64,000 nucleotides of DNA. It comes from Agapetus fuscipes (lineage: Eukaryota; Arthropoda; Insecta; Trichoptera; Glossosomatidae). The DNA lies in contig OX637333.1 of the NCBI GenBank assembly GCA_951799405.1, forward strand, positions 17,049,960 to 17,113,959, written 5' to 3'. The notes beneath the pieces were generated by a model. The model was not told where the DNA came from and searched no databases. It was given only the letters and a program-made list of their open reading frames with translations. Positions 12,501 through 24,500 of this stretch are shown here, in pieces. Made by a program: the position numbers and the translations under genes. Positions within the stretch are counted from its first letter, which is position 1; each line of letters opens with the position of its first letter.

Positions 12501-15500
12501 TTTTTGCTCATTTTTCTTGAGGTCTGTAATTGTTGATTTTCCAACGCCATACTTACAAGCAAGAGAAGTTGCCGACACTCCGTCCTTTAAACTGTCTAGT
12601 ATGGTGCACTTTTCGGCTATAGTCAAAGTTTTATGTTTGCGTTTTGGTGTTGGAACCATCTTTATAACCTCAAAAAACACGCCGCGCACAAGTACAGAGC
12701 AGAAAAACGTGGAATGGACGCGCAACGTGGCAGTCGTAACTGCAGACTAATTAATAAACAACATAGCAGCGAGGCGAAGGCGAGGAAGTGGGGTGGGGTA
12801 TGCAGTTCGGATTATAGCGACGTTCGGATTAGCCTGAGTACGGATTATCGAGGCTCTACTGTATCTTTGTAACTTAGATTTAGACATGTGGCATGTGCAA
12901 GCCTGTCTGCTTGTGAGAGTGCATAGGTTTAATGTGAATCCCCAATGTAACATATCTTTGCAACTTAGAATAGATTAGATTAGGTTTTTGAATTTTTGAT
13001 TGTTCATAGTTTTTTTTAAAGATATTGTTTTACAGAATAATTGTTAGTTTAATTCATTATGTCTTGTGTTCTATTTTTTAATTAATAAATATTTGCTTCA
13101 AAATAGGATAGCGCCTCTTTGTTATGAAAACTAAGTAACTTTTCCCAGTACCTACTTTATATGTTGTTAATTTCTTCCCAACTTCATGTCTCCCGGTAGC
13201 TCAACACGCTGGGCGTTTCGTTACTGAACCGTTTAGATTTTAGAAGACGCATGTGGGAATGCATTTAATATAAAAAAAATAATAATAATAATACGAATCT
13301 CAAATGATACATACATCGGCATGTGCAAGCGCGAGAGTGCATATAATGTGAATCCCCAATGTTACATATCTTGGCAACTTAGATTAAAGTTGGGTTTTTG
13401 AATTTTTGATTTGTATTTTGATTTTTCATATTTTTCATTTATTAATAAATATTTGCTTAAAAATAGGATAGCGCCTCTATGTTAAAAAAATGGTATGGTA
13501 ACTTTTCGCAGTTGCTTATAAGTTGTTAACTTCTCATTGATGTCATGTCTCACGGTAGCTTACGCGCGTAGGCGCATCTTTTTTTGTCCGTTTAGATTTT
13601 GAAAGACGTAGGTTCGAATCCCGATCTGATCGGGTGCTTTGCTTTTTATTTTTTCAGATGTAAAAGTTGTTATGCGGTTATTTACTTTATTTAGATTTTT
13701 AATTGTTTTTTTTACAGATTATTGTAAGTATTGTTTTACAAAATAATGGTAAAATGTAATTTGTTTATATTTTTGCTTGAAAATAGGATAGCGCCCCTAT
13801 ATTATAAAAATATTAGGTTTGAGTCCATGCTTAATTTTATACTTTACATAAACAATTTTTTTTTAACTCTCTCAGGGAAGCGGCGTGGCCTAGTTGGTCA
13901 AGACGCTATGCCTTGCGGCGTGTCTGCGCTCAGGTCCCTGGTTCGAATCCCGGTCGGTCGTTTTGGTTATTTGAAGACGGTGAAGGGTATTATATATATA
14001 TATAATCTAAGTTGCAAGGATATATTCATTTAAAGCTCTCAGATGTATGCCCACAAACCAACATGTGTAGTTCGCGCTTACAAATGCTGAATGCGTACTT
14101 ACAAATAAAATCCAAACTTCAAATGAACATAAGCCCCACAACTTTTGCCGACCTTCCCTGAAACAGGGGTGACATTGGCAAAATGAACCATTTTTTACAG
14201 TATGGGTGGTCAGCCTCATACCAACCTACAAGTCAAGGAATATGAATAATAAATTACATTTAAATATAAAAAAAGAACAATACCTTAAAAAGAAATCTAT
14301 TCCAAAAAAGTAAACAATTTCCAATGCAAAAAATGTAGCAAATTAATACACCATCATTAGAAATCTACATTGCAGATTACATTCCCTTTATACACTCTTT
14401 TTGTCAGTCGGTCTTCATTCATCCTTTCAATATGTCAGAACCATCGCATCACACTTCTTTGAACTTTCACTTTCACGCTTTCTTCTACTCCGCATTCATT
14501 CAGAACCCATTCGTTTCTCACTCTATCTTTCAGTGTTTTTCCTGTCATACTTCTCAAATGAGCCATTTCTATGGTGCATACCTTATTTACTTCTCTTTCA
14601 TTCACCGTCCATGACTCGCTTCCATACATCAGGGTCGGCAACAATTTACAATTGTGTACCGCCATTCTAATTTTTTTTGGTAACCTTTTATTCTTCGCTA
14701 TTCTACCAAACGCTCCAATCACGCATCTTCCTTTGCTGGCACGCTTCTCTAATTCTTTTGTCATCTTACCATTCGCCTCAAACTTACTTCCTAAATAGTC
14801 AAACTCATGCACTACTACAACTTTTATTCCATTCAAATCAATTGTAAGTTCCTCACATACTTCATTCCTGTCCAAAACTAATATGTTTGTCTTATTCACA
14901 TTCACTTTCAAGCTATTCTTACAAAGCGCATCATTCAGTTTGGTTAACATCGCTTGGAGTTCCTCCGCCGAGTCAGCTAAAACTATAGCATCATCAGCAT
15001 AAAGAAGTACTCCAACTCTTGTTTCACCCACTTTCACTCCGCTCTCTGATATTCCAGCTTCTTTTATGCAACTGTCCATGATTATATTAAACAACCGTGG
15101 ACTCATCACGCAGCCTTGCCCCACTCCCTTATATACATCAAACCAGTCACTGTACCTCACATCCACTCTTACACATGCCGAACTATTTTCATAGATGGCA
15201 CGTATCACATTCAGAAGATTGTCATTCACAGAGTACTTCCTGAGAACATTCTACAACATACATCTGTCCACCGAGTCAAAGGCCCTCTCGAGATCTACGA
15301 AGGCTGCGTAGACCACCCTCCCCACAGCCAGATGTTTTTCAACAATCTGTCTGAGAGTAAAGATTTGGTCCACACAACCTCGTCCTGGCATAAAACCAGA
15401 TTGAATATCAGAGACCCTGTGATTGGTGGCCATTCTCACTTTTTTTATGACAATTTTGCATAAGACTTTCCCAGGTATACTAAGGAGACTAATGGGCCTG

Positions 15501-18500
15501 AAGTTACGGCAGTCTTTCTTGTCCCCTTTACCCTTGTAAATAGGGACAATGACCGCCTTTCTCCAGTCCATCGGTACTACCCTGTCTTTCATACACATCT
15601 TGCATAATTCAAACATCCACTCTACCACACATTCTCCTCCTGCCTTTAACATCTCGACATTCAATCCATCCGTACTTGCCGCCTTCCCATTCTTCAGCTT
15701 TTTTATGCTTGCTTTTATTTCCTCTTTCAAAATATCCTCATTACTTTCATTTGTAGGGTCACATTCATATAAATTTATTTCGCCCTGTCCTAATATTTCT
15801 TCAAAGTATTCTTTCCATCTGTTACATACATCGTCTTCATCCCACAGCAAGACTCCCTGCGCATTCTTTATGCCCGGAGTTGTTGCTCCCACACTTTCGT
15901 TATTATTCCGAACCCAACTCCAGAACATTTTTTTGTTGGTGTGGAAGTCCTGCTGTGCCCTTTCATTATTTTTCTTCTCTAATTCCATCTTACTTTCATA
16001 CACAAGCTTTTTAGTATTAATTTTTGCCCTTTTATAAATCATTTCCAAATTCAAATTACCTTTATCTTTCAACCATTTCTTTTTATCTCCATCGTTCCAC
16101 CAGGCATCACCTTTTTTCTTGCCAATATTTGTTTCTCCGCATAACATTCTAGCAGATTCGATCAGTTCATTCTTCATCATATGCCACACATCCTTCATCT
16201 TTAATTTTTTGTAGTTCATCCATATTTAATCTTTTGGCAATCTCACATTGATATTCATCTTGCACATTGTCATCGTTCAAATTTTCCACTTTTATTCTTT
16301 TCATTCTTAACAAAAAAAAATTCTGTCCTTTTTTACAATCCCCTACCATTATTCTCGCGCATAGCAAATAGTGGTCTGTGCTGAGTTCAGCTCCACGGTA
16401 CACTCTTGCATCTCTCACACATCTTCTCATTCTTTTATCCACGCATATATAATCAATAATTGTTCGATTGCCTGCCCTATTTTGCCACGTATAGAGATGC
16501 AAGTCTTGGTGTTTAAACCAGGTGTTTGTTGCAAAAAGTCTGTGTTCTATACATGGGTATCGCCGTCGAAATTTGTACCTTTTGTCTTGTGCGTGTGTCG
16601 CCTAATGATTTTCACTTTTTTCATAAAAACTGATGATGTCTACTGAATTCTAGATTTATTAGAGTAAAGTATTTGAAAAGCGTATCGATACAAAAAAAAT
16701 CTGCAAAAAGCTTGAAGTGGCGATGTAATTAAAAAATAAAACAAAATCGCCTTTTTTCCATTCTCATACAAATTTTACATATCCGCAATCCGTTTTTGAC
16801 CCTTTGATGGCTAGATACAATAAAAAATAGTCAAATTTTTAAAAAGTTGAGTATTTTTTCATATACCTTAGTAACGTATCTTTTGTTTTATGTACTAGCC
16901 ACAATAATATTTATTTATTTATACACGAAATATTAGTTGCTAATGGTTGTCTCCATTTTTGGTTCTGAAATTTTTCTTTTAGTGTGTTACCATTTTCATT
17001 GAAACTGACAAAAATCTTGCATCCCTAAGGCCCGGTATTTTGAAGTATCGTAAAGTTAACTAAAATGCAATTTTAGTTAAATCATCATAATATTTCACTC
17101 ACCGAATTTCGGCAGTAAATATTTAGTAACTTTAACTTTTGATTTTCAAGATGGTGGCGCTTCACTGACAGCAGCTGTTCTTTTTTAATGTAAGAAAACA
17201 TCAAATTTGTCGCAAACTGAACATTTTTTGTGTCGTTTTCTAGCTTAATGAAGGTTAGGCATATGATTTTTTATGAATAGTTGTTTGTTTTAAAGCTTTT
17301 GAATGGCATTTTCAATTTGTCCAAGATTTGGGGGCGTGGCCTCATACTTCGGTAATGTTCGGTTTTAGTTAACTCGAGATTGAGTATTTTGAATAAAAGT
17401 TCAAGTAATAGTTAACTAAAATATTACTACAGTTCAATATATCGGGCCTTAGTATTTTTTCGCCTATGGTAACTCTTTGATGCAGTATGGAAAACACTAA
17501 AAAACTGGTTCGCTACCTTCATTTTCTTCTGAGAGGGTCTATGTCTCAGCCGTAAACTTGTCATGATTGTTTTGAGTGGGATTTAGCTTGGAATTATTAG
17601 GGTAAATATCGGAATCTGTTGTCAATTGTGTATTGCCTACTTAAAGACATTAGTGCTGCTTAAGATTGTGTGTTTTTATAGTCGCTGGTATTATTAGTTT
17701 TCAAATAAATCAATTTTAGGATCATGTCAGGCGTGTTTTTTATTGACGAACGCCACCGTAACTGTTACCGCGCTACGTCACATTTGTGAGATTAAGGCAT
17801 ATTAATATTGGTTAAAAAATTATACTTACTTAAAATAAAAAAAACGCAACTAAGCTACACATATAGCGTAACTTCTTGCCGCGTTATCCCCGAAGGGGTC
17901 GTAACACTGAAAATCATTAGGCGACACACGCACAAGACAAAAGGTACAAATTTCGGCGGCGATACCCACATGTGTTGACAAGCTTTCGTCCATTATTATT
18001 GATCATTCCTCTACCACTCGGTCCCACAACCTTTCCGCAATCATCTCGTTTCATACCAACCCATCCGTTCATATCTCCTAATAGGATAATACGTTCATTC
18101 TCTTCTTTCATTCTTAGTACATTATTTACACTCTCCCAAAATTCATCTCTCTCTTCTCTGCTATCAGATTCTACTGGAGCATAACAAGCTACCATTAGGA
18201 TTTTCACACGTCCTAATCTCATTGTTACCAACAGAATCCTAGGACATATTCTTTCATAATAACTTAAACATATTTTAGCCCGTTCGCTCAAAATTACTCC
18301 CACGCCTGGTCTCTTATATCCATCCTTAATTCCACTCCAAATAAAATACTCCTCATTCTTCAATACCTTCTCTCCATCCCCGATCATTTTTATTTCAGTC
18401 ATGCACATCACTTGTATTCTTCTCTTTTCCATAATATCAGAAATTTCATTCTCTTTACAGTATTTTTTTTTTTAATAGTTATTGAATAGTTCAGATATTT

Positions 18501-21500
18501 TTATTTTTAATATTTTTTATTTTTATATATATTAATTTAAATTTATTCCATTCTCTAACATTCCATGTTGCAAACTTTCATTCTTCTTGTTTCACATACT
18601 TCCTTTTACACACACTTCCATTCCTGACAGAATTGTCAGCTTCGACACCTCCGCAGAGGCCATTTGACACTCCCTTCGATTCCGGGCGGTGGACATTGTC
18701 AGCTTCCACAGGCCCCTCCTTGTCTGCAGCTGTCCCCGGGTTTCTGCGGTCATTTTTGCCGCCTCGTCTGCCTCTCGGTCTTCGTTTAATTCCTCTGCAC
18801 AAGTTATTCTCACAGATATTTTTAAAAGTCGAATCACTTATTGAATATGTTGAGTCTTTTAGTGCAGAGAGTTCTTTTATCGAGTAAATTTCAATCGTAA
18901 TTTTTTTTTTATTTGATTTTAAGCAAAATGTCACTTATTATTATTTTTATGTTCAGTGGGTAGTTTAAAATGGAATAACTTTTGGTCACTCGGTACTCGA
19001 CACTATATTATTTTATTTAATAAAACTAACACATAATTCATTTAAAAATTAAAACATTACAATGATCTTCGACATTCAAAAACTAAAAATAAAACACAGG
19101 ATTAACAATAGTCCGACTGCAGATATTATTAAAATTAATTTTAAAGCGCGGAGCTCTGGTGATACAGCGCATCGCCGTTGGCGCCAGCGACAAGGACAGC
19201 GACATTTTCATTTCAAAAATAAATAAATTAGAAAGTACCTACCTACATATATGCTTTTTTTTTTTAAGTTTAGCACTTCATCCATATTGAACGATTGCTG
19301 CCATATAAAGTACCTATATATACAGAGCAAATGTGGAAAGGAAAAGAGGAAAGGGAACACTAAGAAAAGTATGGCTGGATCAGATTAGTGAAATTGTGAA
19401 TTGACCGGTCCGTAGCTCAGTGGTAACACTGCGGACTCTGAATGGGAAGGTTGTGGGTTCGATTCCCGGCGGAGCACAAAAAATATACCATTTATATTTT
19501 CAAATTTGCTCTTCGCCGGGTTGAACAATTCATAAAACCTTTACCAATGATAGGTCACCAAAGGTCCATCCAGCCTTACAGCAACTGGGTCTTGCTTGAG
19601 AATTGGCGCTTTGTAGCGACGACGATCAAGCTCGTAAAAAGGTCGATAGCTCAATTGGTAGAATGCTTGCATTCCATGCCGAGAGCAAGGGTTCGATCTC
19701 AAAGGTTTACTCAGCCTTCACAAGAAATGAGAACCAGCCCCCCCGGGAGCTGGGAAACCCCCACTTCAACTGAAAGTGGTTGGTGTGAGGCCGGCCCCCT
19801 TACCTGTAAAAATAAATAGGTTCCGAAGCGCCACATGGATATACAATGAGATATACAAAGCCAATGTCAAAGAAGGAAATGTATAAAAAAGGTGATGGAT
19901 ATAAATGAATTGAAAGAGGTATGCAAGGATAGGAAAAAAATAGGAAAATCTGTAGAGGCTCTTGCCATCCCTAGTGGAATGGCAACCGATTCACAGTAAG
20001 AGTGTTTCTTTGTACAAGCTGACATTTGAGGTACATGAAACAGTACCTTCAATAGCAGTGGTTTTTGACTGGCGGTCTGTAAGAGCCTTAGGAGTAAACA
20101 CCCGGCACACATTAAAGAGTTGCCGTTGAATGTACTTTTTAAGAAGAGTGATTCTCCTGAGTGCAATTGTGGAAAAAGTGGAGGAGTATCCAGTAGGAAT
20201 ATACAGGGAAGACTGGAGGGACATCCACAGGGCGACTCCATTGGCAATTCCTGGTGGAAATAAAAATATGTAAGTCGTTTTTAGCCTCAAAAAGGTTGTT
20301 CTGATTAAAGGGGCATTCACTTTGTAAGCGTTCTTCTGAAAAGATTAAAAATAAAAACTTTGTTTTCTAGTATTTATTTAGCCACCTGATGATGCAAACG
20401 GATTGTTTCTCAGATCTCAAAGTCATCAAAAACAAAGTTGTTTTTATTTTTTATCTTTCAAAAAGGTTGGTTAAAAAGCACTGATCTATGGGAAAAACCT
20501 GCAAAAAGCATATGATTTGGTTGTAACCTTCCAACGTCCATCTTGCCGAACTTGAGGTTGTCCAAGTGGAAGTCTGCGGAGAGCTGCGAGTAGATGGGGG
20601 CTAGGCTGACGCAGGCGGGATGCCATGCTGTGTAGAAGGCCACCAGCCACATCACTTCTGGGCGCCTCTGCTGCTCCTCCGTCATGCCCTGGCAACCTCT
20701 GCATAACAAGAACAACTCATTGACAAAGTTGCAAGTAAAATGCAGGCTCACTATTTCTATGCGATTTTACTGGAATAGCTTTCAAAGTTAAAACATCTGA
20801 GTGAATTCAAAAACATTGTTTGAATACTGAATTGCTTTTGTGGTTTTTCTGGTTAGACCAGGCTTGTCCAACATACGGCCCGCGTTCTTCATCTATCTAA
20901 GGCAGGGGTCTCCAAACTTTGAAGCCTTCGGGCCATAATAATTTTTTCAGTTTGTTCCAAGGGCCAAACCAGTTTTAATTTTTCTGCCCTTAAATATATT
21001 TCTAGATTAGAATAGTCGCAAAGTGCACGGGATGTGCACGGGATGTGCACGGGATGTGCACGGGATTACAGGTACCTGGGATGTGTGGTCAACGAAAAGT
21101 GGGACATGTGTCAAGAAGTCAGAAGCAGACTAGAGCAAGCCCGAAATGTCTTCGCTAAAATGAGCAAACTACTGTTGTGCCGAAATTTAAGCCTTGAACT
21201 CCGGAAGCGCATAGTGAGGTGCTACGTTTTCCCAATCGCTCTGTATGGTATGGAGGGATGGACTCTCACGCAGGCACTGGAGAGACGTATTGAAGCATTC
21301 GAGATGTGTCTATACCGAAAAATGCTTCGGATCTCTTGGCGTGATCGAGTCACCAATGAAGAAGTCCTTCAACGAATGCGCACTACAAAGGAGCTCCTGC
21401 CTACCATTAAGCAGAGAAAGCTAATGTACTTCGGTCACATTATGAGAAATGAGAAGTACCGTCTCCTTCATCTTATCATTCAGGGTAAGATTGAGGGGAG

Positions 21501-24500
21501 AAGATCTCAGGGACGCCGAAGGACATCGTGGCTGAAGAACTTGCGACAGTGGTTCGGCGGAAGCACCAAGTCCCTATTTCGAGCCGCAGCATCAAAAGTC
21601 AAAATAGCTATGATGATCGCCGATCTTCGTTAGAAGTGGCACAGGAAGAAGAAGAAGAAGAAGAAAGTGCACGACCTAAGCAAACTTACGCTTTTTTGCA
21701 TTTCAATTATTATTGTGACACTTAACGACATCTAGTGGCGAGTAGTGGTACTATGTATTGTACTATGTACTATCTATTTCAGCTACCCGCTAACAGGTGG
21801 CATTACCAAGAGTAATAAAAACCAAGAGTAACTATATTAAATTTAAAGAGAAACGCACTCAACTCAAGTCTGGCATTGCTCATGCTCATAAGTCCTATCT
21901 AGAGAATATTCAGTCTGGAGTCGGAAATGGCTCAAGGGAATTTTGGAGGTATGTCTCCTCACTGAAAAAAGACAGCACTGTGAAGTATACATTGGCAGAT
22001 GGGGATGAGATCACGACTGATCCTCAATTAGTCTGCGAAAGATTCTCAGACTATTTTCAATCTGTCTACAGTTCCCTGGTCCCTGAGTTAGATGTGGAAG
22101 TCATCCTTAATAACTCGCCTCTCTGTAATACCAACAGTATTGGAATTGAGCATTTTACGTTGGAAGAGGTACAAACCTGTCTGCTCAACATTAACCCAAA
22201 CAAAGCAGCGGGCCCTGATAAAATTCCACCAGGCGTAATAGCAGCCTTATCCAATACTGTAGCTGAACCATTAAGGTTTATTTTAAATCTGTGTGTTGAA
22301 CAATGTGAATTTCCTCAATTTTGGAAGTTAACAAGAGTCATTCCCATACACAAAGCAGATGCAAAAACAGATGTCCGAAACTATAGACCTATCTCTATCT
22401 TATCGACATTTGCGAAGATCTTTGAAAGTTTAATTCATAAAAACTTACTGATTAACATTAAATCACGTATTACCATTCATCAACATGGCTTCCTACCAAA
22501 GAGGTCTACAATTTCCAATCTTCTCACATTAAGTGCAGAAATAGCCGAAAATCTGGATTCTCAGCACCAGACTGATGTGGTATATACGGACTTTTCTAAA
22601 GCATTCGACAGGGTAGACCATGACGTCCTACTCAAGAAAATGCACGTATTTGGATTAAGTAAATCTCTTCTCTTACTTTTCGCATCATATTTAAGAAATA
22701 GACAACAATATGTTGATATTAATGGCTATACATCATTGACAGTTCAACCACTTTCTGGAGTCCCGCAAGGATCCAATTTGGGCCCACTGGCTTTCCTCAT
22801 ATTTGTCAATGACGTTGTTGGCATCATAAAACATAGTTCGTGCCTATTATACGCAGATGACTTGAAGATCTATACAAAGATTATAGACACTCAATGCTGC
22901 GTAAAATTACAGGAGGACTTGAACGCATTAGCAGTTTGGGCTGAGCAAAACAAACTCTTCTTACGCAAAAAAAAAAACGCAACTAAGCTACACATATAGT
23001 GTAACTTCTTGCCGCGTTATCCCCGAAGGGGTCGCATGTGGCGAGTTGAACCTATTTATTTTCACAGGTAAGGGGGCCGGCCTTACGCCAACCACTTCAG
23101 TTGAAGAGGAGGTTTCCCAGCTCCCGAGAGTGCTGGTACTCATTTCTTGTGAAGGCTGAGTAAACCTTGCCGGTATTTTTATTTTGGGGTTTGAAATAAA
23201 CACCGAAACGGGAAATCATTTCTGACAACCTCGGTGGGATTCGAACCCGAGCTTTCGGCATGGAATGCAAGCACTCTACCACCTGAGCTATCGACCGGAC
23301 TATTTTACTTCTACTATGGACTATTCGGACTATGGACTTCTTAAATTTTAAGAAATGCGTTATCATGTCCTTCACTAAATCTCATAATCCCACTTTTCAT
23401 GAGTATAGTATAGGTGGGCAAATACTAACTCGTGTGACCTCATTTAGGGATCTGGGAGTTGTCTTTGATCCCGGACTGAATTTCTCAGACTATATGACGC
23501 AGTTGACGACCGAATGCTATCGGCTTCTGGGTTTTGTTATTAGACTCTGTAAACAGTTTACAGAGCCCAGGGCGATGGCGGATGTCTTCAGCTGCGTCGT
23601 TCGATCTAAATTAGAGTACGCTGTTGAGGTGTGGACACCTCATCAGCGGAAGTACATTAATATGTTAGAACAGCTCCAGAAGAAGTTCCTGAGGTACCTC
23701 CTCATGAGAACGCAGGGAAACTACCCTTAGTTCATGCACCATGAGGACCTGCTTCGGGAAACTGGCTTCAGGAGCTTAGAAACTAGGCGCAACGGGACCC
23801 TGATGGTGCTCACTTATAAAGTCATCAATGGTTTAATAGACAGTCCCACCCTGTTGGAGGGTTTCAGGTTGTTTGTACCAAATTACTATAATCAGGGGCG
23901 AGGTCATGATCTTTTTCATGTACCAATGAGCCGCACCGATGTGTTGGCACAGCATCCTTTAACTCGGAGTGTCAAACTCATTAACGAGTCAAAAATAGAT
24001 ATATTTCAATATAATGTAGACACCTTCAAAAGTATGGTAAAAGAGTTCCCCCCAGCTTGTTGATGGCTGTGAGGGTGCACTGTAATTAGGGCAACCTGTT
24101 GTGCACCAAAAAAAAAAAAAAAAAATTAGTCGTAATTAAATATTTGGAATTACAGCGTTGGTTCGTGAAAGTTCTGGTTGTGGCTAGTGTATTCCGATCA
24201 CTTCGAGATGGCAGTAATTGCATATAAAAAGGCTAGCGGTGCAACCGCGAGTCAGTCTGCGTAGGAAAGGCGGAGGAAGTGAAACTGTCTGTTGTGAAAT
24301 AAAGTAACACACGTGCATAAAAGTATTTTGATTTGACTTATTGTTTTTATGTGTGATTTGTTAGTACGGAAAAGAAGCGAAAAATTGACTGTGAATGCAG
24401 AACGTTCCAAGATAAATGGAACTTTCAGTATTTTGTGATTGAGTATTATGATTAAGGTTGTCTGTAAGATATCGCCATGTGCGATAAGACCGCCCATTGT

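Larger units (their letters stand above)
10680..12960 (+). repeat. RTE tail module split by the Tigger insertion
   Basis: Left part 10680-10728 (GTCTGCTTGTGGGAATGCAT ... GATACATAATA) and right part 12862-12960 (TATCTTTGTAACTTAG ...) are two halves of tail-module sequence. The Tigger element sits between them at a duplicated TA. Confidence 0.6.
16555..17967. mobile_element. 1413-bp TIR element with 4-bp ACAT target duplication
   Basis: Terminal inverted repeats of about 58 bp: GGGTATCGCCGTCGAAATTT at 16555-16612 against its near-perfect inverse at 17909-17967. Flanked by ACAT at 16551-16554 and 17968-17971. Excision leaving one ACAT restores the endonuclease frame of the host LINE, which fixes the boundaries. 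No transposase is seen. The 4-bp duplication and GGG termini do not match a superfamily I can name with confidence. Confidence 0.85.
14007..18935 (-). mobile_element. Long RTE-type LINE, nearly complete, split by a DNA transposon
   Basis: On the minus strand: a basic N-terminal region (18934-18578), an endonuclease start A-T-W-N-V-R near 18560, endonuclease (18432-17917 and 16554-16167), reverse transcriptase (16219-14435), 3' UTR and the tail module (14007-14239). It is interrupted by the 1413-bp element at 16555-17967. Stops and frameshifts show it is dead. It lies in TMX2 intron 2 in the gene's orientation and is the longest of the RTE copies here. Confidence 0.85.
19330..20000 (+). repeat. 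Diverged RTE 3' fragment split by two SINEs
   Basis: RTE-like DNA at 19330-19404 (GGATCAGATTAGTGAAATTG) and 19836-20000 (AAGAGGTATGCAAGGATAGG) is interrupted by SINE family 1 (19405-19525) and SINE family 2 (19638-19835). Confidence 0.55.

Noticed and set aside
11635..12872. Plus-strand ORFs opposite the Tigger transposase
   Set aside because: Shadows of the minus-strand transposase.
13876..13960. Possible functional tRNA gene (also 7165, 7865, 19405, 19638)
   Set aside because: A and B box words are present, but acceptor stems do not pair and each is joined to a repeated body or T tail, so these are SINE heads.
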